Source: DATFVJ01 sp963712955
GTDB taxonomy: Bacteria; Actinomycetota; Actinomycetes; Streptosporangiales; Streptosporangiaceae
Reading direction: 5' to 3'
DNA length: 64,000 nucleotides
Assembly: GCA_963712955.1 (NCBI GenBank)
Contig: CAVQKF010000005.1
Coordinates: 434,001-498,000, forward strand
Shown here: positions 1 to 9,157 of the stretch, one piece after another
Layout: each line of letters opens with the position of its first letter
Numbering within the stretch: position 1 is the first letter of the stretch
The notes under the pieces: model-generated
What the model saw: only the letters and a program-made list of their open reading frames with translations
Databases searched by the model: none
Told to the model about the DNA's origin: nothing
Position numbers and translations under genes: made by a program

Positions 1-695
1 CACCCGACAAGGCGGATGAGGGCCGCCGCGAGATGCCCTGGGCCATGGCCTTGACAGAACCATCCATAGCCTATTCAATTAGCGTCGGCCTGGGTGGCGC
101 TCGGCGGGGTCGCTGTCCCGTTGGACGCGGTGCCTGTGACTTTCGCCACACAATCTGCTCGCTGGCCCGCCTGTTGCCTCTCACCGGGCGGTTACCCCGA
201 AGCGGGATAACATACGTGCGCGACGCATGATCCAGTAGGCGTCCGGCGGCTCCTGCCCGGCCGCCTGGGCACACGTAGGATCGCGGCGCCGTAGAGGTGG
301 CACGGCGGGCCACCCAGAGACGCAGGGGGCCGATCCGCTGGTAGGCGAGGCGCAGCACACGCCGCGGACTTGATCGGCCGCCGCCCGATTCGCCCTCATT
401 TTGGGGACTCGCCGCATTAAGGTTTATACCAAAGGTCTACACCAAAAGGCCTCAGAGAACCCGCCGAGATTCATCAGGGCGGGCCCTACCGTTCTCCCTA
501 CTGCTCTACTCCGCTTGTCCACCTGCGACTCGGGATAATCAGGACCCTCGGTGCCAGGGTAGACTTCCCTCAAATCCTGCACTGGCGAACGCCTGCGGGG
601 TTTGTGCCCGGGCGCCTGTCGGCGGCTTGCGAGCGTAGGCATGCTGGAGCGCCAGAGTAAGCGATGGCGGCGCGGCCAAAGAGTAAGGAGCAAAC
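1..695. other. Upstream region without a supported gene
   Basis: No reading frame here looks like a protein: the open frames on both strands are Arg/Pro/Ala-rich and show no motif. A TTGACA hexamer lies at 51-56 with AT-rich DNA 15 bases later, and another AT-rich patch lies at 415-450. Either could hold promoter elements for the downstream carboxykinase gene, but neither is convincing. Confidence 0.4.
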
Positions 696-2240
696 GTGGC
701 GTACGAGTTGAAAGCGAAGTCGGTGGAGTGGAATCCGTCGGCCAAGCGATTGCGCGAACTGGCCGAGGAAATGCCGAACGGTCAGGTAACCGAGTTCGGC
801 AACCTGGCAGTAAAGGCGCGCGTGGACTCGCGCAGCGCACGCTCGACGTACGTCGTGGATGACTCCTCGAACGTGAAAAAGCAGACAATCACCCGCGCCG
901 AGTACGAACGGGTGGCCGCTGAGCAGGACGCCTATATCTCCGGCCGCGACATGGTCGTGGTTGATGGATACATCGGCTCAGACCCCGAGTTTCGTACCCG
1001 CGCCCGCCTGATCATCGAGGCCGCCAACGCAAACGTGGCCGGCATGCAGCAGCAGCTATACTACCCCGTCAACGGCGCCGACGGCGACTACAACCCAGCC
1101 ACCTGGGAGCCTGACACCACGGTCATCTACACGCCGAACCTGCCTGTTCCCGGCTATCCCGACGACCGCTTGATTGCTGTCGACCTCCGCGCCAACATCA
1201 CCCGCGTGCATAACTCGGACTACTTCGGCGAGTCCAAGAAGGGCGGGCTGCGGATGTGGAACGACATCGTCTACGGGCGCGGCGGGCTCGCGCTGCACTC
1301 GGGCTGTAAGGTCATCCCGGTCGGGGACCAGGACAAGACCGTCCTTATCGTCGGGCTGTCCGGCACCGGCAAGACGACCACCACCTTCACAACCCAACTG
1401 GGCAGCAAGCCCGTGCAGGACGACTTCGTCGCGCTGATGCCGGGCGGCAGGGTCTACACGACCGAGAACGGTTGCTTCGCCAAGACGTTCGGGCTCAACC
1501 CTGACTACGAGCCGACCATCTACTACGCGACCATCAAGCCGGACGCCTACCTGGAGAACGTCTCGGTGGACGCCAACGGCAAGGTGGACTTCTTCGACAC
1601 CTCCTACACCAAGAACGGCCGTACCACCTGGCCATTCTCGTATGTTGACCCGTGGCCGGCAGATCAGATCGCGCCGGCGGAGTTCCTGCTCATACTCAAC
1701 CGCAACGAGAACATTGTCCCTGGCGTGGCACGGCTTGACCGGGCGCAGGCCGCCGCTTACTTCATGCTGGGCGAGACCACAGGCACGTCGGCGGGAGGCA
1801 AGGACGAGGAGGGCAAGTTCCTTCGCGTCCCTGGCACGAACCCTTTCTTCCCGCGTGACATGGCCGATATGGGCAACCGGATGCTCGAACTGCTCGACAG
1901 CCACGAACTCCAGGTGTTCGTGCTGAATACGGGCCGGATAGGTGGTAGTGACGAGCGCGAGGGCTCGAAGAAGGTCAAGATCCCGCACTCCTCCGCGATT
2001 GTTCAGGCCATCGTCGAGGAAACCATTACCTGGACCGCGGATCCCAGTTTCGGTTACGAGGTCGCGGCCTCGGTGCCCGGTATCGACGACGTCGAGATCC
2101 TCCAACCGCGACTGCTGTATCAGCGCCAGGGGCGTACCGACGAGTACGATGCCATGGTCGCGCGGCTCAAGAGGGAGCGCCGCGAGTACCTCACTTCGTT
2201 CACCGGCCTGGACGAGGCCATCATCAAGTCCATCGGCTGA
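696..2240 (+). CDS. pckA: Phosphoenolpyruvate carboxykinase (ATP)
   Basis: The enzyme converts oxaloacetate plus ATP to phosphoenolpyruvate, the entry step of gluconeogenesis in the cytoplasm. The 514-residue product has the ATP-type family signature. The P-loop GLSGTGKTTTT lies at about residues 220-230, the metal-binding kinase-2 segment QDDF at 241-244, and ENGCFAK at 257-263; upstream the substrate-side segment KKGGLRMWN is present. Length is close to the usual 520-540. The GTG start at 696 is chosen because AAGGAG (685-690) sits five bases upstream. A perfect hairpin follows the stop. Many actinomycetes use the GTP-type enzyme, so the ATP type is worth noting. The family call is secure. 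Confidence 0.95.
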   Translation: MAYELKAKSVEWNPSAKRLRELAEEMPNGQVTEFGNLAVKARVDSRSARSTYVVDDSSNVKKQTITRAEYERVAAEQDAYISGRDMVVVDGYIGSDPEFRTRARLIIEAANANVAGMQQQLYYPVNGADGDYNPATWEPDTTVIYTPNLPVPGYPDDRLIAVDLRANITRVHNSDYFGESKKGGLRMWNDIVYGRGGLALHSGCKVIPVGDQDKTVLIVGLSGTGKTTTTFTTQLGSKPVQDDFVALMPGGRVYTTENGCFAKTFGLNPDYEPTIYYATIKPDAYLENVSVDANGKVDFFDTSYTKNGRTTWPFSYVDPWPADQIAPAEFLLILNRNENIVPGVARLDRAQAAAYFMLGETTGTSAGGKDEEGKFLRVPGTNPFFPRDMADMGNRMLELLDSHELQVFVLNTGRIGGSDEREGSKKVKIPHSSAIVQAIVEETITWTADPSFGYEVAASVPGIDDVEILQPRLLYQRQGRTDEYDAMVARLKRERREYLTSFTGLDEAIIKSIG

Positions 2241-2276
2241 CACGCCTCCGCAGCTCCCGGCACCGTCGCTGGCGCC

Positions 2277-2311
2277 GGGGGCTTCGGCCGTCCAGCGCGT
2301 CCGAAGCCCCC
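2277..2311 (+). terminator. Hairpin downstream of pckA
   Basis: GGGGGCTTCGG (2277-2287) pairs perfectly with CCGAAGCCCCC (2301-2311) across a 13-base loop, 37 bases after the pckA stop. There is no T tract, as is common for high-GC actinomycete terminators. Confidence 0.65.
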
Positions 2312-2405
2312 CGAGCGTGCCCTGGGCTTGGATACCGTGATAGGGGAGGTACCTGCCGGGGTCGGGTACGCGCCGCGTCATTCACCTGCGTATGAAGGAT
2401 GCCGT

Positions 2406-3167
2406 ATGGGATTCCGCAGCCTCGTCTACCAGCTCTACACGCGCAGGCTCGAGGCGTCACTGGCGGGCACACCAGTGCCACGTCATGTCGGGGTGATCCT
2501 GGACGGCAATCGCCGGTGGGCCCGAGCAGCCGGCATGCCGGACTTCAGCGGCGGTTACCGCAAGGGCGGCGACCGGGTCTTCGAGCTTCTCCAGTGGTGC
2601 GACGAGGCCGGCGTCGAGGTCGTCACGCTCTGGCTGCTTTCCACGGACAACCTGAACCGCCCGGCCAGGCAACTCGCACCTTTGCTGCGCGTCATCGAGG
2701 AGACCGTCCAAGGGCTTGTGGCCCAGCACTGGCATGTCAATCCGATGGGAGCGCTTGACATGCTGCCTGATGGGACCGCGCGGGTCCTCAAGGATGCCGC
2801 GGAAGCGACCGCCGGTCACGGCGGGCTCGTGGTCAATGTGGGCGTTGGGTATGGGGGTCGCCAGGAGATTGCCGACGCGGTGCGCTCGCTGCTGCACGAT
2901 CACGCGAGCAAGGGCACGAGCATCGAGGAACTGGCCGAGATTCTCGACATAGAGCACATCGCGGGCCATTTGTACACCCGTGGCCAGCCGGATCCGGATC
3001 TGGTAATCCGCACCTCGGGCGAGCAGCGGCTATCCGGCTTCCTGCTCTGGCAGAGCGCGCATTCAGAGTTCTATTTCTGCGAGGCGTACTGGCCAGATTT
3101 CCGCAAGGTCGATTTCCTGCGTGCGCTGCGCGACTACGCCGCACGTCAGCGCAGGTACGGCGCGTAG
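2406..3167 (+). CDS. Short-chain cis-prenyltransferase (isoprenyl diphosphate synthase)
   Basis: UppS-superfamily enzyme that condenses isopentenyl diphosphate onto an allylic diphosphate with cis geometry. The 253-residue product has VILDGNRRWAR at 30-40 (catalytic Asp33), LLSTDNLNR at 77-85 and the IPP-binding block starting RTSGEQRLSG at 202. Size and sequence style resemble the mycobacterial Z-farnesyl diphosphate synthase Rv1086 more than long-chain undecaprenyl or decaprenyl synthases, but product length cannot be read from sequence. ATG 2406 is preferred because GAAGGA (2394-2399) lies six bases upstream. A PhoH-type gene follows, a pairing also seen near Rv1086 and Rv1095. The product could feed the lipid-carrier needs of the envelope locus downstream (inference). 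Confidence 0.9.
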   Translation: MGFRSLVYQLYTRRLEASLAGTPVPRHVGVILDGNRRWARAAGMPDFSGGYRKGGDRVFELLQWCDEAGVEVVTLWLLSTDNLNRPARQLAPLLRVIEETVQGLVAQHWHVNPMGALDMLPDGTARVLKDAAEATAGHGGLVVNVGVGYGGRQEIADAVRSLLHDHASKGTSIEELAEILDIEHIAGHLYTRGQPDPDLVIRTSGEQRLSGFLLWQSAHSEFYFCEAYWPDFRKVDFLRALRDYAARQRRYGA

Positions 3168-3635
3168 ATCGCGAAGGCGAGGCCGGTCAGGCATGGGAAC
3201 CGGCCAGTTCACGTATCAGCCATGGTGATGTCGTGCAGCCAGGTCCTTGAGGCGCTTCGGTGACGAGAATGCTAGACCTGGGGCCCTTGATACAAAGCGG
3301 TTTTCGCCGAGCCTCCGCCGCGGGAAGCCAGGGCGCGCCGCAGGCTGTCCTGGTCCGGAGCGGGCCGCGTGCCCAGCAGCCGCGGCGGGTGCGCCGGCGC
3401 CAGGTGCGGCGCGGCGATGCGGTACTTCCAGAGCGGCACGGGGTACAGGTACCTTCGAAAGTGACGTGCGGTGTCCAGCCGCTCGTCCGGGAGGGCCCTG
3501 GCATCCTCGAGCTTCGCGTCCCCGGACGCCGGCGAGATGACGGAAAGGGCCGGTGTGCGGCCCGTTCAGGGCCAGCCCCGGTCCGGTCTGACATCTGTCT
3601 CCGAGCGTGGCGCCTCGGCGCCTAAGGGAGAACGA
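3168..3635 (+). other. Long leader between the prenyltransferase and phoH genes
   Basis: This 468-base gap holds several open frames with no recognisable motif. In mycobacteria an antitoxin-like gene (phoAT) precedes phoH2, and a frame at 3260-3625 is positioned like one. It is Arg/Gly-rich and does not look like a real protein, so I do not call it. Confidence 0.3.
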
Positions 3636-4985
3636 GTGACCAGTTCCTCGTCCAGCCAAGAGCCCGCCAGAAGCCCGCGGCGCACCGCCCGCGTGCAGCG
3701 GCGGACCTACGTCCTGGACACCAGCGTTCTGCTTGCCGATCCTGGTGCGCTCGCCCGTTTCGCGGAGCATCACGTCGTGCTGCCCGTGGTCGTTGTCACC
3801 GAACTCGAAGCCAAGCGGAATCACCCCGAGCTCGGCTTCTTCGCCCGTCAGGCGTTGCGGCATCTTGATGACCTGCGGATCAAGCACGGGAGGCTCGACA
3901 CCGAGCTGCCGATCGGCGACGAGGGCGGCACCCTCCGGGTCGAGCTGAACCATACCGACCCGCAGTTGCTTCCGGCCGGTTTCCGGCTTGGCGACAACGA
4001 CACCCGCATCCTCGCCGTCGCGTGCGGCCTGGCGGCGGAGGGCCGCGACGTCGTCCTGGTCAGCAAGGACTTGCCGCTGCGGGTGAAGGCGGCCTCGATC
4101 GGCCTTTCCGCGGAGGAGTATCGCGCGGAGCTTGTCGTGGAGTCGGGCTGGACCGGCATGGCCGAGCTCGCTGTGGCCAGTGGCGAGATCGAGGGCCTGT
4201 ACGAGACGGGCAGGGCCGAGCTCGTGGCGGCGGCCGAACTGCCGTGTCACACCGGGCTCGTGCTGGTGTCCGACCAGGGCAGCGCCCTTGGCCGGGTGCA
4301 GCCGGACAAGTCGGTCAAGCTGGTTCGCGGTGACCGTGAGGCATTCGGGCTGCGCGGGCGTAGTGCGGAGCAGCGGATCGCGCTCGAACTGCTGCTCGAT
4401 CCGGGCGTGGGGATCGTGTCCCTCGGCGGGCGCGCGGGGACCGGGAAGTCAGCGCTCGCCCTGTGCGCCGGGCTCGAGGCGGTGCTCGAGCGGCGCCAGC
4501 ATCGCAAGGTGGTGGTGTTCCGTCCGCTGTACGCTGTGGGCGGCCAGGAGCTTGGCTACCTGCCCGGCTCCGAGGCGGACAAGATGAACCCGTGGGCGCA
4601 GGCCGTCTACGACACGCTGTCCGCTCTCACCACGCAGGAGCTGATCGATGAAATCCTCGACCGCGGCATGCTGGAGGTGCTGCCGCTGACCCATATCCGC
4701 GGGCGCTCGCTGCACGATGCGTTCGTGATCGTAGACGAGGCGCAGTCGCTCGAACGTGGCGTGCTCCTCACGGTGCTTTCCCGGGTCGGCGCCGGTTCGC
4801 GCGTCGTGCTCACACACGACATCGCGCAGCGCGACAACCTGCGTGTCGGCCGCCACGACGGCGTTGTCGCGGTGATCGAGAAGCTGAAGGGCCATCCGCT
4901 GTTCGCGCACGTCACCCTGATTCGTTCTGAGCGCTCGCCCATCGCGGCACTCGTCACAGAGATGCTGGAAGATACCGGACTCTAG
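3636..4985 (+). CDS. phoH2: PIN-PhoH family ATPase/ribonuclease (PhoH2-like)
   Basis: Two-domain protein of 449 residues. The N-terminal PIN nuclease domain starts TYVLDTSVLLAD (about 24-35, catalytic Asp28) with further acidic residues around VVTELEAK. The C-terminal PhoH P-loop ATPase has Walker A GRAGTGKS near 265-272 and Walker B VIVDEAQS near 364-371. PhoH2 proteins in mycobacteria are ATP-dependent RNA-unwinding ribonucleases, and the same role is inferred here. GTG 3636 is chosen over upstream in-frame starts because AAGGGAGAA (3624-3632) precedes it and the PIN domain begins soon after. The gene ends 220 bases before an IS701 insertion. Confidence 0.92.
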   Translation: MTSSSSSQEPARSPRRTARVQRRTYVLDTSVLLADPGALARFAEHHVVLPVVVVTELEAKRNHPELGFFARQALRHLDDLRIKHGRLDTELPIGDEGGTLRVELNHTDPQLLPAGFRLGDNDTRILAVACGLAAEGRDVVLVSKDLPLRVKAASIGLSAEEYRAELVVESGWTGMAELAVASGEIEGLYETGRAELVAAAELPCHTGLVLVSDQGSALGRVQPDKSVKLVRGDREAFGLRGRSAEQRIALELLLDPGVGIVSLGGRAGTGKSALALCAGLEAVLERRQHRKVVVFRPLYAVGGQELGYLPGSEADKMNPWAQAVYDTLSALTTQELIDEILDRGMLEVLPLTHIRGRSLHDAFVIVDEAQSLERGVLLTVLSRVGAGSRVVLTHDIAQRDNLRVGRHDGVVAVIEKLKGHPLFAHVTLIRSERSPIAALVTEMLEDTGL

Positions 4986-5042
4986 ATCATGTCGATCAGG
5001 ATCCTTCCTGACGGCTCTGACCCTGCTTGGGCGCGAGCGCGG

Positions 5043-5066
5043 GCCGGGCCACAGCAAATGCCCGGC
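5043..5066 (+). terminator. Possible terminator hairpin after phoH2
   Basis: GCCGGGC (5043-5049) can pair with GCCCGGC (5060-5066) across a ten-base loop shortly after the phoH2 stop. It is only a short stem without a T tract, so the assignment is tentative. Confidence 0.35.
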
Positions 5067-5205
5067 GAAGGCCGCCGAGAATTCAGTGACAAGGGCCGGG
5101 CTTGAGCCGTCACGAAATGTCACGCGGACGCACGAAAAGGCCGCAACGTGACGGTCGTCCGAGCCTGAGGTCGCGATACGCCAGCACGATCCAGCCGCCT
5201 CCTAG

Positions 5206-5218
5206 TACTACAGCCGCA
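5206..5218 (+). repeat. IS701 left inverted repeat
   Basis: TACTACAGCCGCA, exactly complementary to 6731-6743. The preceding CTAG at 5202-5205 is the target duplication. Confidence 0.9.
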
Positions 5219-5281
5219 TGCTGTGATGGCGCCCGGCGTGGCGGCGTGACATGAGGCGGCCACCGCGGGATCTTCTCGGGT

Positions 5282-6741
5282 GTGTGGAACCTCGAAGATG
5301 CGGTGGCCGTGGAGCCCACGTTAGACCAGTCGGTGTGGGCCGAGTCGTTTAATGAGATGTTCGCGCTGGTGGCGGGTGAGTTCGCGCAGGCTCAGTCGCG
5401 CTGGCGGGCGCGTGGGTACCTGCTGGGGCTGCTGTCCCAGAGCGAGCGGAAGAACGGGTGGACGATCGCGGAGTTCGCTGGTGACCGGTCCCCGGATGGG
5501 ATGCAGCGGCTGCTGAATTTTTACGCCTGGGACGCTGATGCGGTCCGGGACGCGGTTACCCGTTACGTGGTGGCGCGGGCCGGTGACGCGGGCGGGGTGG
5601 TGGTCGCCGATGAGAGCGGGTTCCTCAAGAAGGGTCGCCGGTCGGCCGGCGTGCAGCGGCAGTACACCGGCACCGCGGGCCGGATCGAAAACTGTCAGGT
5701 GGGGGTGTTCCTCGCCTATGCCGTGCCGGGGCGGCGGTTCCGGGCGCTGATCGACCGGGAGCTGTACCTGCCGGAGTCGTGGGCCAGCGACCGGCCGCGC
5801 TGCCGGGAAGCCGGGATCGGCGACGATGTGGAGTTCGCGACGAAACCGGAGCTGGCGCGGCAGATGATCGAGCGGGCTGTCCGGGCGGCGGTGCCGTTCT
5901 CGTGGTTTGCTGCCGATGAGGTCTACGGCCAGAACCCGCACCTGCGGTCCTGGCTGGAAGGCGAGCACATCAGCTATGTGATGGCGGTCCCGTGCAGCCA
6001 GCAGGTCACCACCGCCGCCGGGAACAAGCGCGCCGATGCGCTGGCCGCGCTCGTGCCCGCCCCGGCCTGGCAGACGCTCAGCTGCGGGGATGGCGCCAAG
6101 GGGCCGCGGCGCTATGACTGGGCGCTGATCGCCACCGCCAGCAAAGATCACCAGCTGCTGGTGCGCCGCTCCCTGACGCCGGGCGAGAAGGGCGAGCTTG
6201 AGCTGGCGTACTTCCTGTGTTACGCCCCGCGCGGCGCCACCCTGGCCGAGCTGGTGGCCGTGGCCGGGGCCCGCTGGGCGGTGGAGGAGTGTTTCCAGGC
6301 CGCCAAGAACGAGACCGGCCTGGATCATTACCAGGTCCGGCTGTATCACGCCTGGTACCGGCACGTCACGCTGTCGATGCTCGCGCACGCGTTCCTCGCT
6401 GTCACCGCCGCCGCGTGCCGCCCCCCGCCGCCCGGCCAGCAGCAGCCGGGCGGGCCCGCAGCCGGTGGCCCCGCCACAGAGGGGGCCCGCCCGCCAGCAC
6501 ACACAGTGACACCACACCACCACGCTGTGCCGGCGACGTCCTCCTGCACGATGGCACCGGCCCGCTGATCCCGCTGACCGTCAACGAGATCCGCCGCCTG
6601 TCCGCCAGCTGGAACCAGCCCGCCCGCCGCCCCGGCCACCGCGAGCATTGGTCACGCTGGCGCCGGCGTCACCAGGCCCGCGCCCAGCTCAGCCATTACC
6701 GGCGACGTAGACAACCCGAGAATCACAGGCTGCGGCTGTAG
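5282..6741 (+). pseudogene. IS701-family DDE transposase, frameshifted near the C-terminus
   Basis: The main frame (5282 to about 6440) encodes the IS701 catalytic core. The first Asp lies in VVVADESGFLKKG, the second in WFAADEVYGQNP, and the Glu in GARWAVEECFQAAKN. The normal C-terminal part, GPLIPLTVNEIRRL and a basic WSRWRRRHQAR segment ending at 6741, is read in the next frame, so a one-base loss lies between about 6420 and 6545. In the first frame the protein would instead end at 6568 with a low-complexity tail. This may be a sequencing error at a C or G run, or a real disabling mutation. GTG 5282 is the first usable start; no strong ribosome-binding site is seen. Confidence 0.85.
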
Positions 6742-6743
6742 TA
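6731..6743 (-). repeat. IS701 right inverted repeat
   Basis: TGCGGCTGTAGTA, complementary to 5206-5218, followed by the duplicated CTAG at 6744-6747. Confidence 0.9.
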
Positions 6744-6798
6744 CTAGTTGCTGGGTTGGCACGCGAAGGCGCAGCGCATGCAGTACCGTACCTGCGTC

Positions 6799-7920
6799 AT
6801 GACCGATCCGCACGGGGCTATACCCGGCGGGCCCATGCCGTCTGGGCCGCCCGGGCGCGGCGGCGCGACCGGGGGACGCACTGCCGCGCCGACGCTGCCC
6901 GCCGTCTCGGTCGTCATGCCAGTGCTGAACGAGGAGCGGCACTTGGCGGAGGCCGTCGCGCATGTGCTCGCGCAGGACTACCCCGCCGCGGTCGAGGTGG
7001 TGCTCGCGGTCGGCCCATCCCGCGACCGCACCCTCGAGGTGGCGCAGCGGCTCGCGGCGGCAGATACCCGCATCACGGTGGTGGAGAATCCAAGCGGACA
7101 GACACCGGCCGCGCTGAACGCGGCGATCGCCGCCTCGCATAACCCGGTTGTGGCGCGGGTGGACGGCCATGCGCTGCTGCCGCCCGGTTACCTGCGGATC
7201 GCCGCCGAGACACTGGCGGAGACAGGCGCGGACAACGTCGGCGGCATCATGGCCGCCGAGGGCGTCACCCCGTTCGAGCAGGCCGTGGCGCGGGCGATGA
7301 CCTCCAAGGTTGGCGTTGGCGCGGCGAGATTCCATACCGGTGGCGAGGCGGGGCCCGCCGAGTCTGTGTACCTCGGGGTGTTCAGGCGCTCGGCAGTCGA
7401 GCGGGTGGGCGGTTACGACGAGGCGTTCCTTCGTGCCCAGGACTGGGAGATGAATCACCGAATCCGCGCCACTGGCGGCACGGTCTGGTTCCAGCCGCAG
7501 ATGCGGGTCAGCTACCGGCCGCGCGCGGACCTGCGGGCGCTGGGCAGTCAGTACTTTCACTATGGCCGGTGGCGCCGCGTCGTGGCACGCCAGCACCGGG
7601 GCACGATCAGCCCGCGTTATCTGGCGCCGCCCGCCGTGGTGATCGCCGTCGTCGCTGGGCTGGCCGTCGGCGTCGTGGGGCTGATTGGCGGAGTGGCTGG
7701 GCCGTGGCCGTCGCTGGCCTGGCTGTGCCTCGGGTTCGCCGTCACGGGCGCGTACGTGTGCGGGGTGCTCGCCGCGTCCGCGGCGACCGGGCGCGGCCTG
7801 CGACCCGGCGCCGCCGTATGGTTGCCGGCCGTCCTTGCGACCATGCACATCTGCTGGGGCACTGGCTTCCTGACAAGCCCGCGAGGCCTCATTCCCGGCC
7901 AGGGTGATCCGCCCGCTTGA
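6799..7920 (+). CDS. Family 2 glycosyltransferase, membrane-anchored (ExoA-like)
   Basis: GT-A fold inverting glycosyltransferase of about 373 residues that would transfer a sugar from a nucleotide donor at the inner face of the membrane. The N-terminal nucleotide-binding part has PAVSVVMPVLNEERH, a VDGHALLPPGYL acceptor region and a QDWEMNHRIR segment carrying the catalytic acidic pair. The last about 100 residues hold two or three hydrophobic segments (for example VVIAVVAGLAVGVVGLIGG) that anchor it. ATG 6799 is one of two in-frame ATGs; 6778 is also possible. The IS701 element ends 51 bases upstream. The gene converges on the cytidylyltransferase gene, with a 32-base overlap of 3' ends. 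It likely acts in the envelope-polymer locus. Confidence 0.85.
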   Translation: MTDPHGAIPGGPMPSGPPGRGGATGGRTAAPTLPAVSVVMPVLNEERHLAEAVAHVLAQDYPAAVEVVLAVGPSRDRTLEVAQRLAAADTRITVVENPSGQTPAALNAAIAASHNPVVARVDGHALLPPGYLRIAAETLAETGADNVGGIMAAEGVTPFEQAVARAMTSKVGVGAARFHTGGEAGPAESVYLGVFRRSAVERVGGYDEAFLRAQDWEMNHRIRATGGTVWFQPQMRVSYRPRADLRALGSQYFHYGRWRRVVARQHRGTISPRYLAPPAVVIAVVAGLAVGVVGLIGGVAGPWPSLAWLCLGFAVTGAYVCGVLAASAATGRGLRPGAAVWLPAVLATMHICWGTGFLTSPRGLIPGQGDPPA

Positions 7921-8596
7921 GCAGCGCCTCCGCCACCGCGATGTCATCCGGGTAAGTGATCTTTATGTTACGTTCGCTGCCAGCCACCACCGCGATCGGC
8001 ACTTCAGGCAGATACCGCAGGACGACACCGCAGTCGTCGGTGGCCGTGAACCCTGGATCGGCATCAGCGAGCTCGTAGGCGCTACGGATCACAGAAAGCC
8101 GGAAGCCTTGCGGGGTCTGGCAGCGGTGCAGTCCGGCGCGGTTCGGCATCTGCGTGATCACGCCGTCCGCGGTGACGACAATCGTGTCCGAGGTCGGGAT
8201 TGTGACGCCGACCGCCTTGTAGGCCTTGAGCGCCCTCACGCAGCCGTCGAGGATCTGCTGGCTGACAAGCGGCCGCGCGGCGTCGTGCAGGAGCACGTCG
8301 CATTCCTCGCCGCCGAGGGCGGCGAGGGCCCGCCGTGCAGACGCGCTGCGGGTCTCGCCGCCCTCCAGAACCCGCGACACCTTGTGATGGTCACCGCGTG
8401 CGAGCAGTTCGGCGACGTCGCCGATGCGGCCGGGTGTCATCACGACGATGATCTCGTCGATCTGCGGCGCCGCGGAAAAGGCGCCGACGGAATGCTCGAT
8501 GACGGTCTTACCGGCGAGCGTCAGCAACTGTTTCGGCACGCCGAGACCGGTTCGCTGCCCCGTGCCTCCTGCCAGTACCGCCGCGACCGTGCGCAT
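7889..8596 (-). CDS. IspD/TarI-family cytidylyltransferase
   Basis: Transfers CMP from CTP to a sugar- or polyol-phosphate. It has the nucleotidyltransferase loop AAVLAGGTGQRTG at the extreme N-terminus, followed by PKQLLTLAGK, LLHDAARPLVS (metal and CTP contacts) and RAGLHRCQTPQGF. Length (235 residues) fits IspD and TarI. IspD makes CDP-methylerythritol, whereas TarI/Bcs1 types make CDP-ribitol. The setting beside CDP-alcohol transferases and a polyol-phosphate dehydrogenase favours a polyol-phosphate substrate, but sequence alone does not decide. ATG 8596 begins directly before the motif; ATG 8614 is an alternative. Confidence 0.85.
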   Translation of the reverse strand: MRTVAAVLAGGTGQRTGLGVPKQLLTLAGKTVIEHSVGAFSAAPQIDEIIVVMTPGRIGDVAELLARGDHHKVSRVLEGGETRSASARRALAALGGEECDVLLHDAARPLVSQQILDGCVRALKAYKAVGVTIPTSDTIVVTADGVITQMPNRAGLHRCQTPQGFRLSVIRSAYELADADPGFTATDDCGVVLRYLPEVPIAVVAGSERNIKITYPDDIAVAEALLKRADHPGRE

Positions 8597-8709
8597 GACC
8601 AGGACCCTATCCATGTCCCTGAATGGCCGGTTGGGCGTGGTGTCAACTGAGCGTACGCCGATGCCTGCGATGGCCGACTCCTGCTGATCCGCCGGTCCTG
8701 ACCAGCGGG

Positions 8710-8890
8710 GAGCTGGCGTTCCACCTGCGCCAGGCCCCGGGGGCCGCGCCAGCCCCGGCGGGCGGCCGGGGAATGCTCCCAGGCCGCCAGGAACCAGGCC
8801 GCGATCGGCCATCACCGGGTCGGGGCACAACGCCTGGTACCGGCACGCCCCGCTGGCCATGCGCGCACCTGCCTGGCCCGTTCGCTGCCC
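8710..8890 (+). pseudogene. Decayed IS701-type transposase C-terminal remnant
   Basis: This stretch aligns by eye with the 3' part of the IS701 transposase at 5282-6741. Shared landmarks are GAGCTGGCGT, CCAGGCCGCCA, and GCCTGGTACCGGCAC (which encodes AWYRH). Frames are interrupted several times and no element ends remain. It appears to be an old relic of a related insertion rather than a second copy of the same one. Confidence 0.55.
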
Positions 8891-9157
8891 GGCTCCCGGC
8901 TATTTTCAGGACGTCCGGCCGCAGAAACGTGAGCCGTTAGGCCTTAACAGCGCCACAGATGCCGCGTAACGCTAGCAGACGAGGACGCAGAGTACACAGA
9001 AGATCGCGTTTAGTGATCGCGTGTGCTGGAGGTTGCCGGGCCCCGACCCCGCCTCGACAGCCAGCGAATTCGGGCCCGTCATGCCGCCCCTGTCACAGAT
9101 GACGAGGGGCCAGCCGGGTCCGCCCGCAACGACGCGGGCAGGGAAAGGAGACCCATC

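Larger units (their letters stand above)
5206..6743 (+). mobile_element. IS701-family insertion sequence
   Basis: A 1,538-bp element bounded by perfect 13-bp inverted repeats, TACTACAGCCGCA at 5206-5218 and its complement at 6731-6743. It is flanked on both sides by CTAG (5202-5205 and 6744-6747), the four-base target duplication expected for IS701-type elements. It carries one transposase gene, interrupted near its 3' end. It lies between phoH2 and a glycosyltransferase gene whose ATG is only 51 bases past the right-hand CTAG, so it may have displaced that gene's promoter. Perfect ends and an intact duplication point to a recent insertion. Confidence 0.92.

Noticed and set aside
51..77. TTGACA plus AT-rich downstream patch as a promoter
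   Set aside because: Spacing of 15 bases and a poor -10 match, with no gene start within several hundred bases; too weak to call.
3216..4250. Long minus-strand open frame opposite phoH2
   Set aside because: It is a high-GC antisense shadow: Arg/Gly-rich, without motifs, and entirely within a clear gene.
5321..6523. 400-residue minus-strand frame opposite the IS701 transposase
   Set aside because: Shadow of the transposase frame; no ribosome-binding site or recognisable motif.
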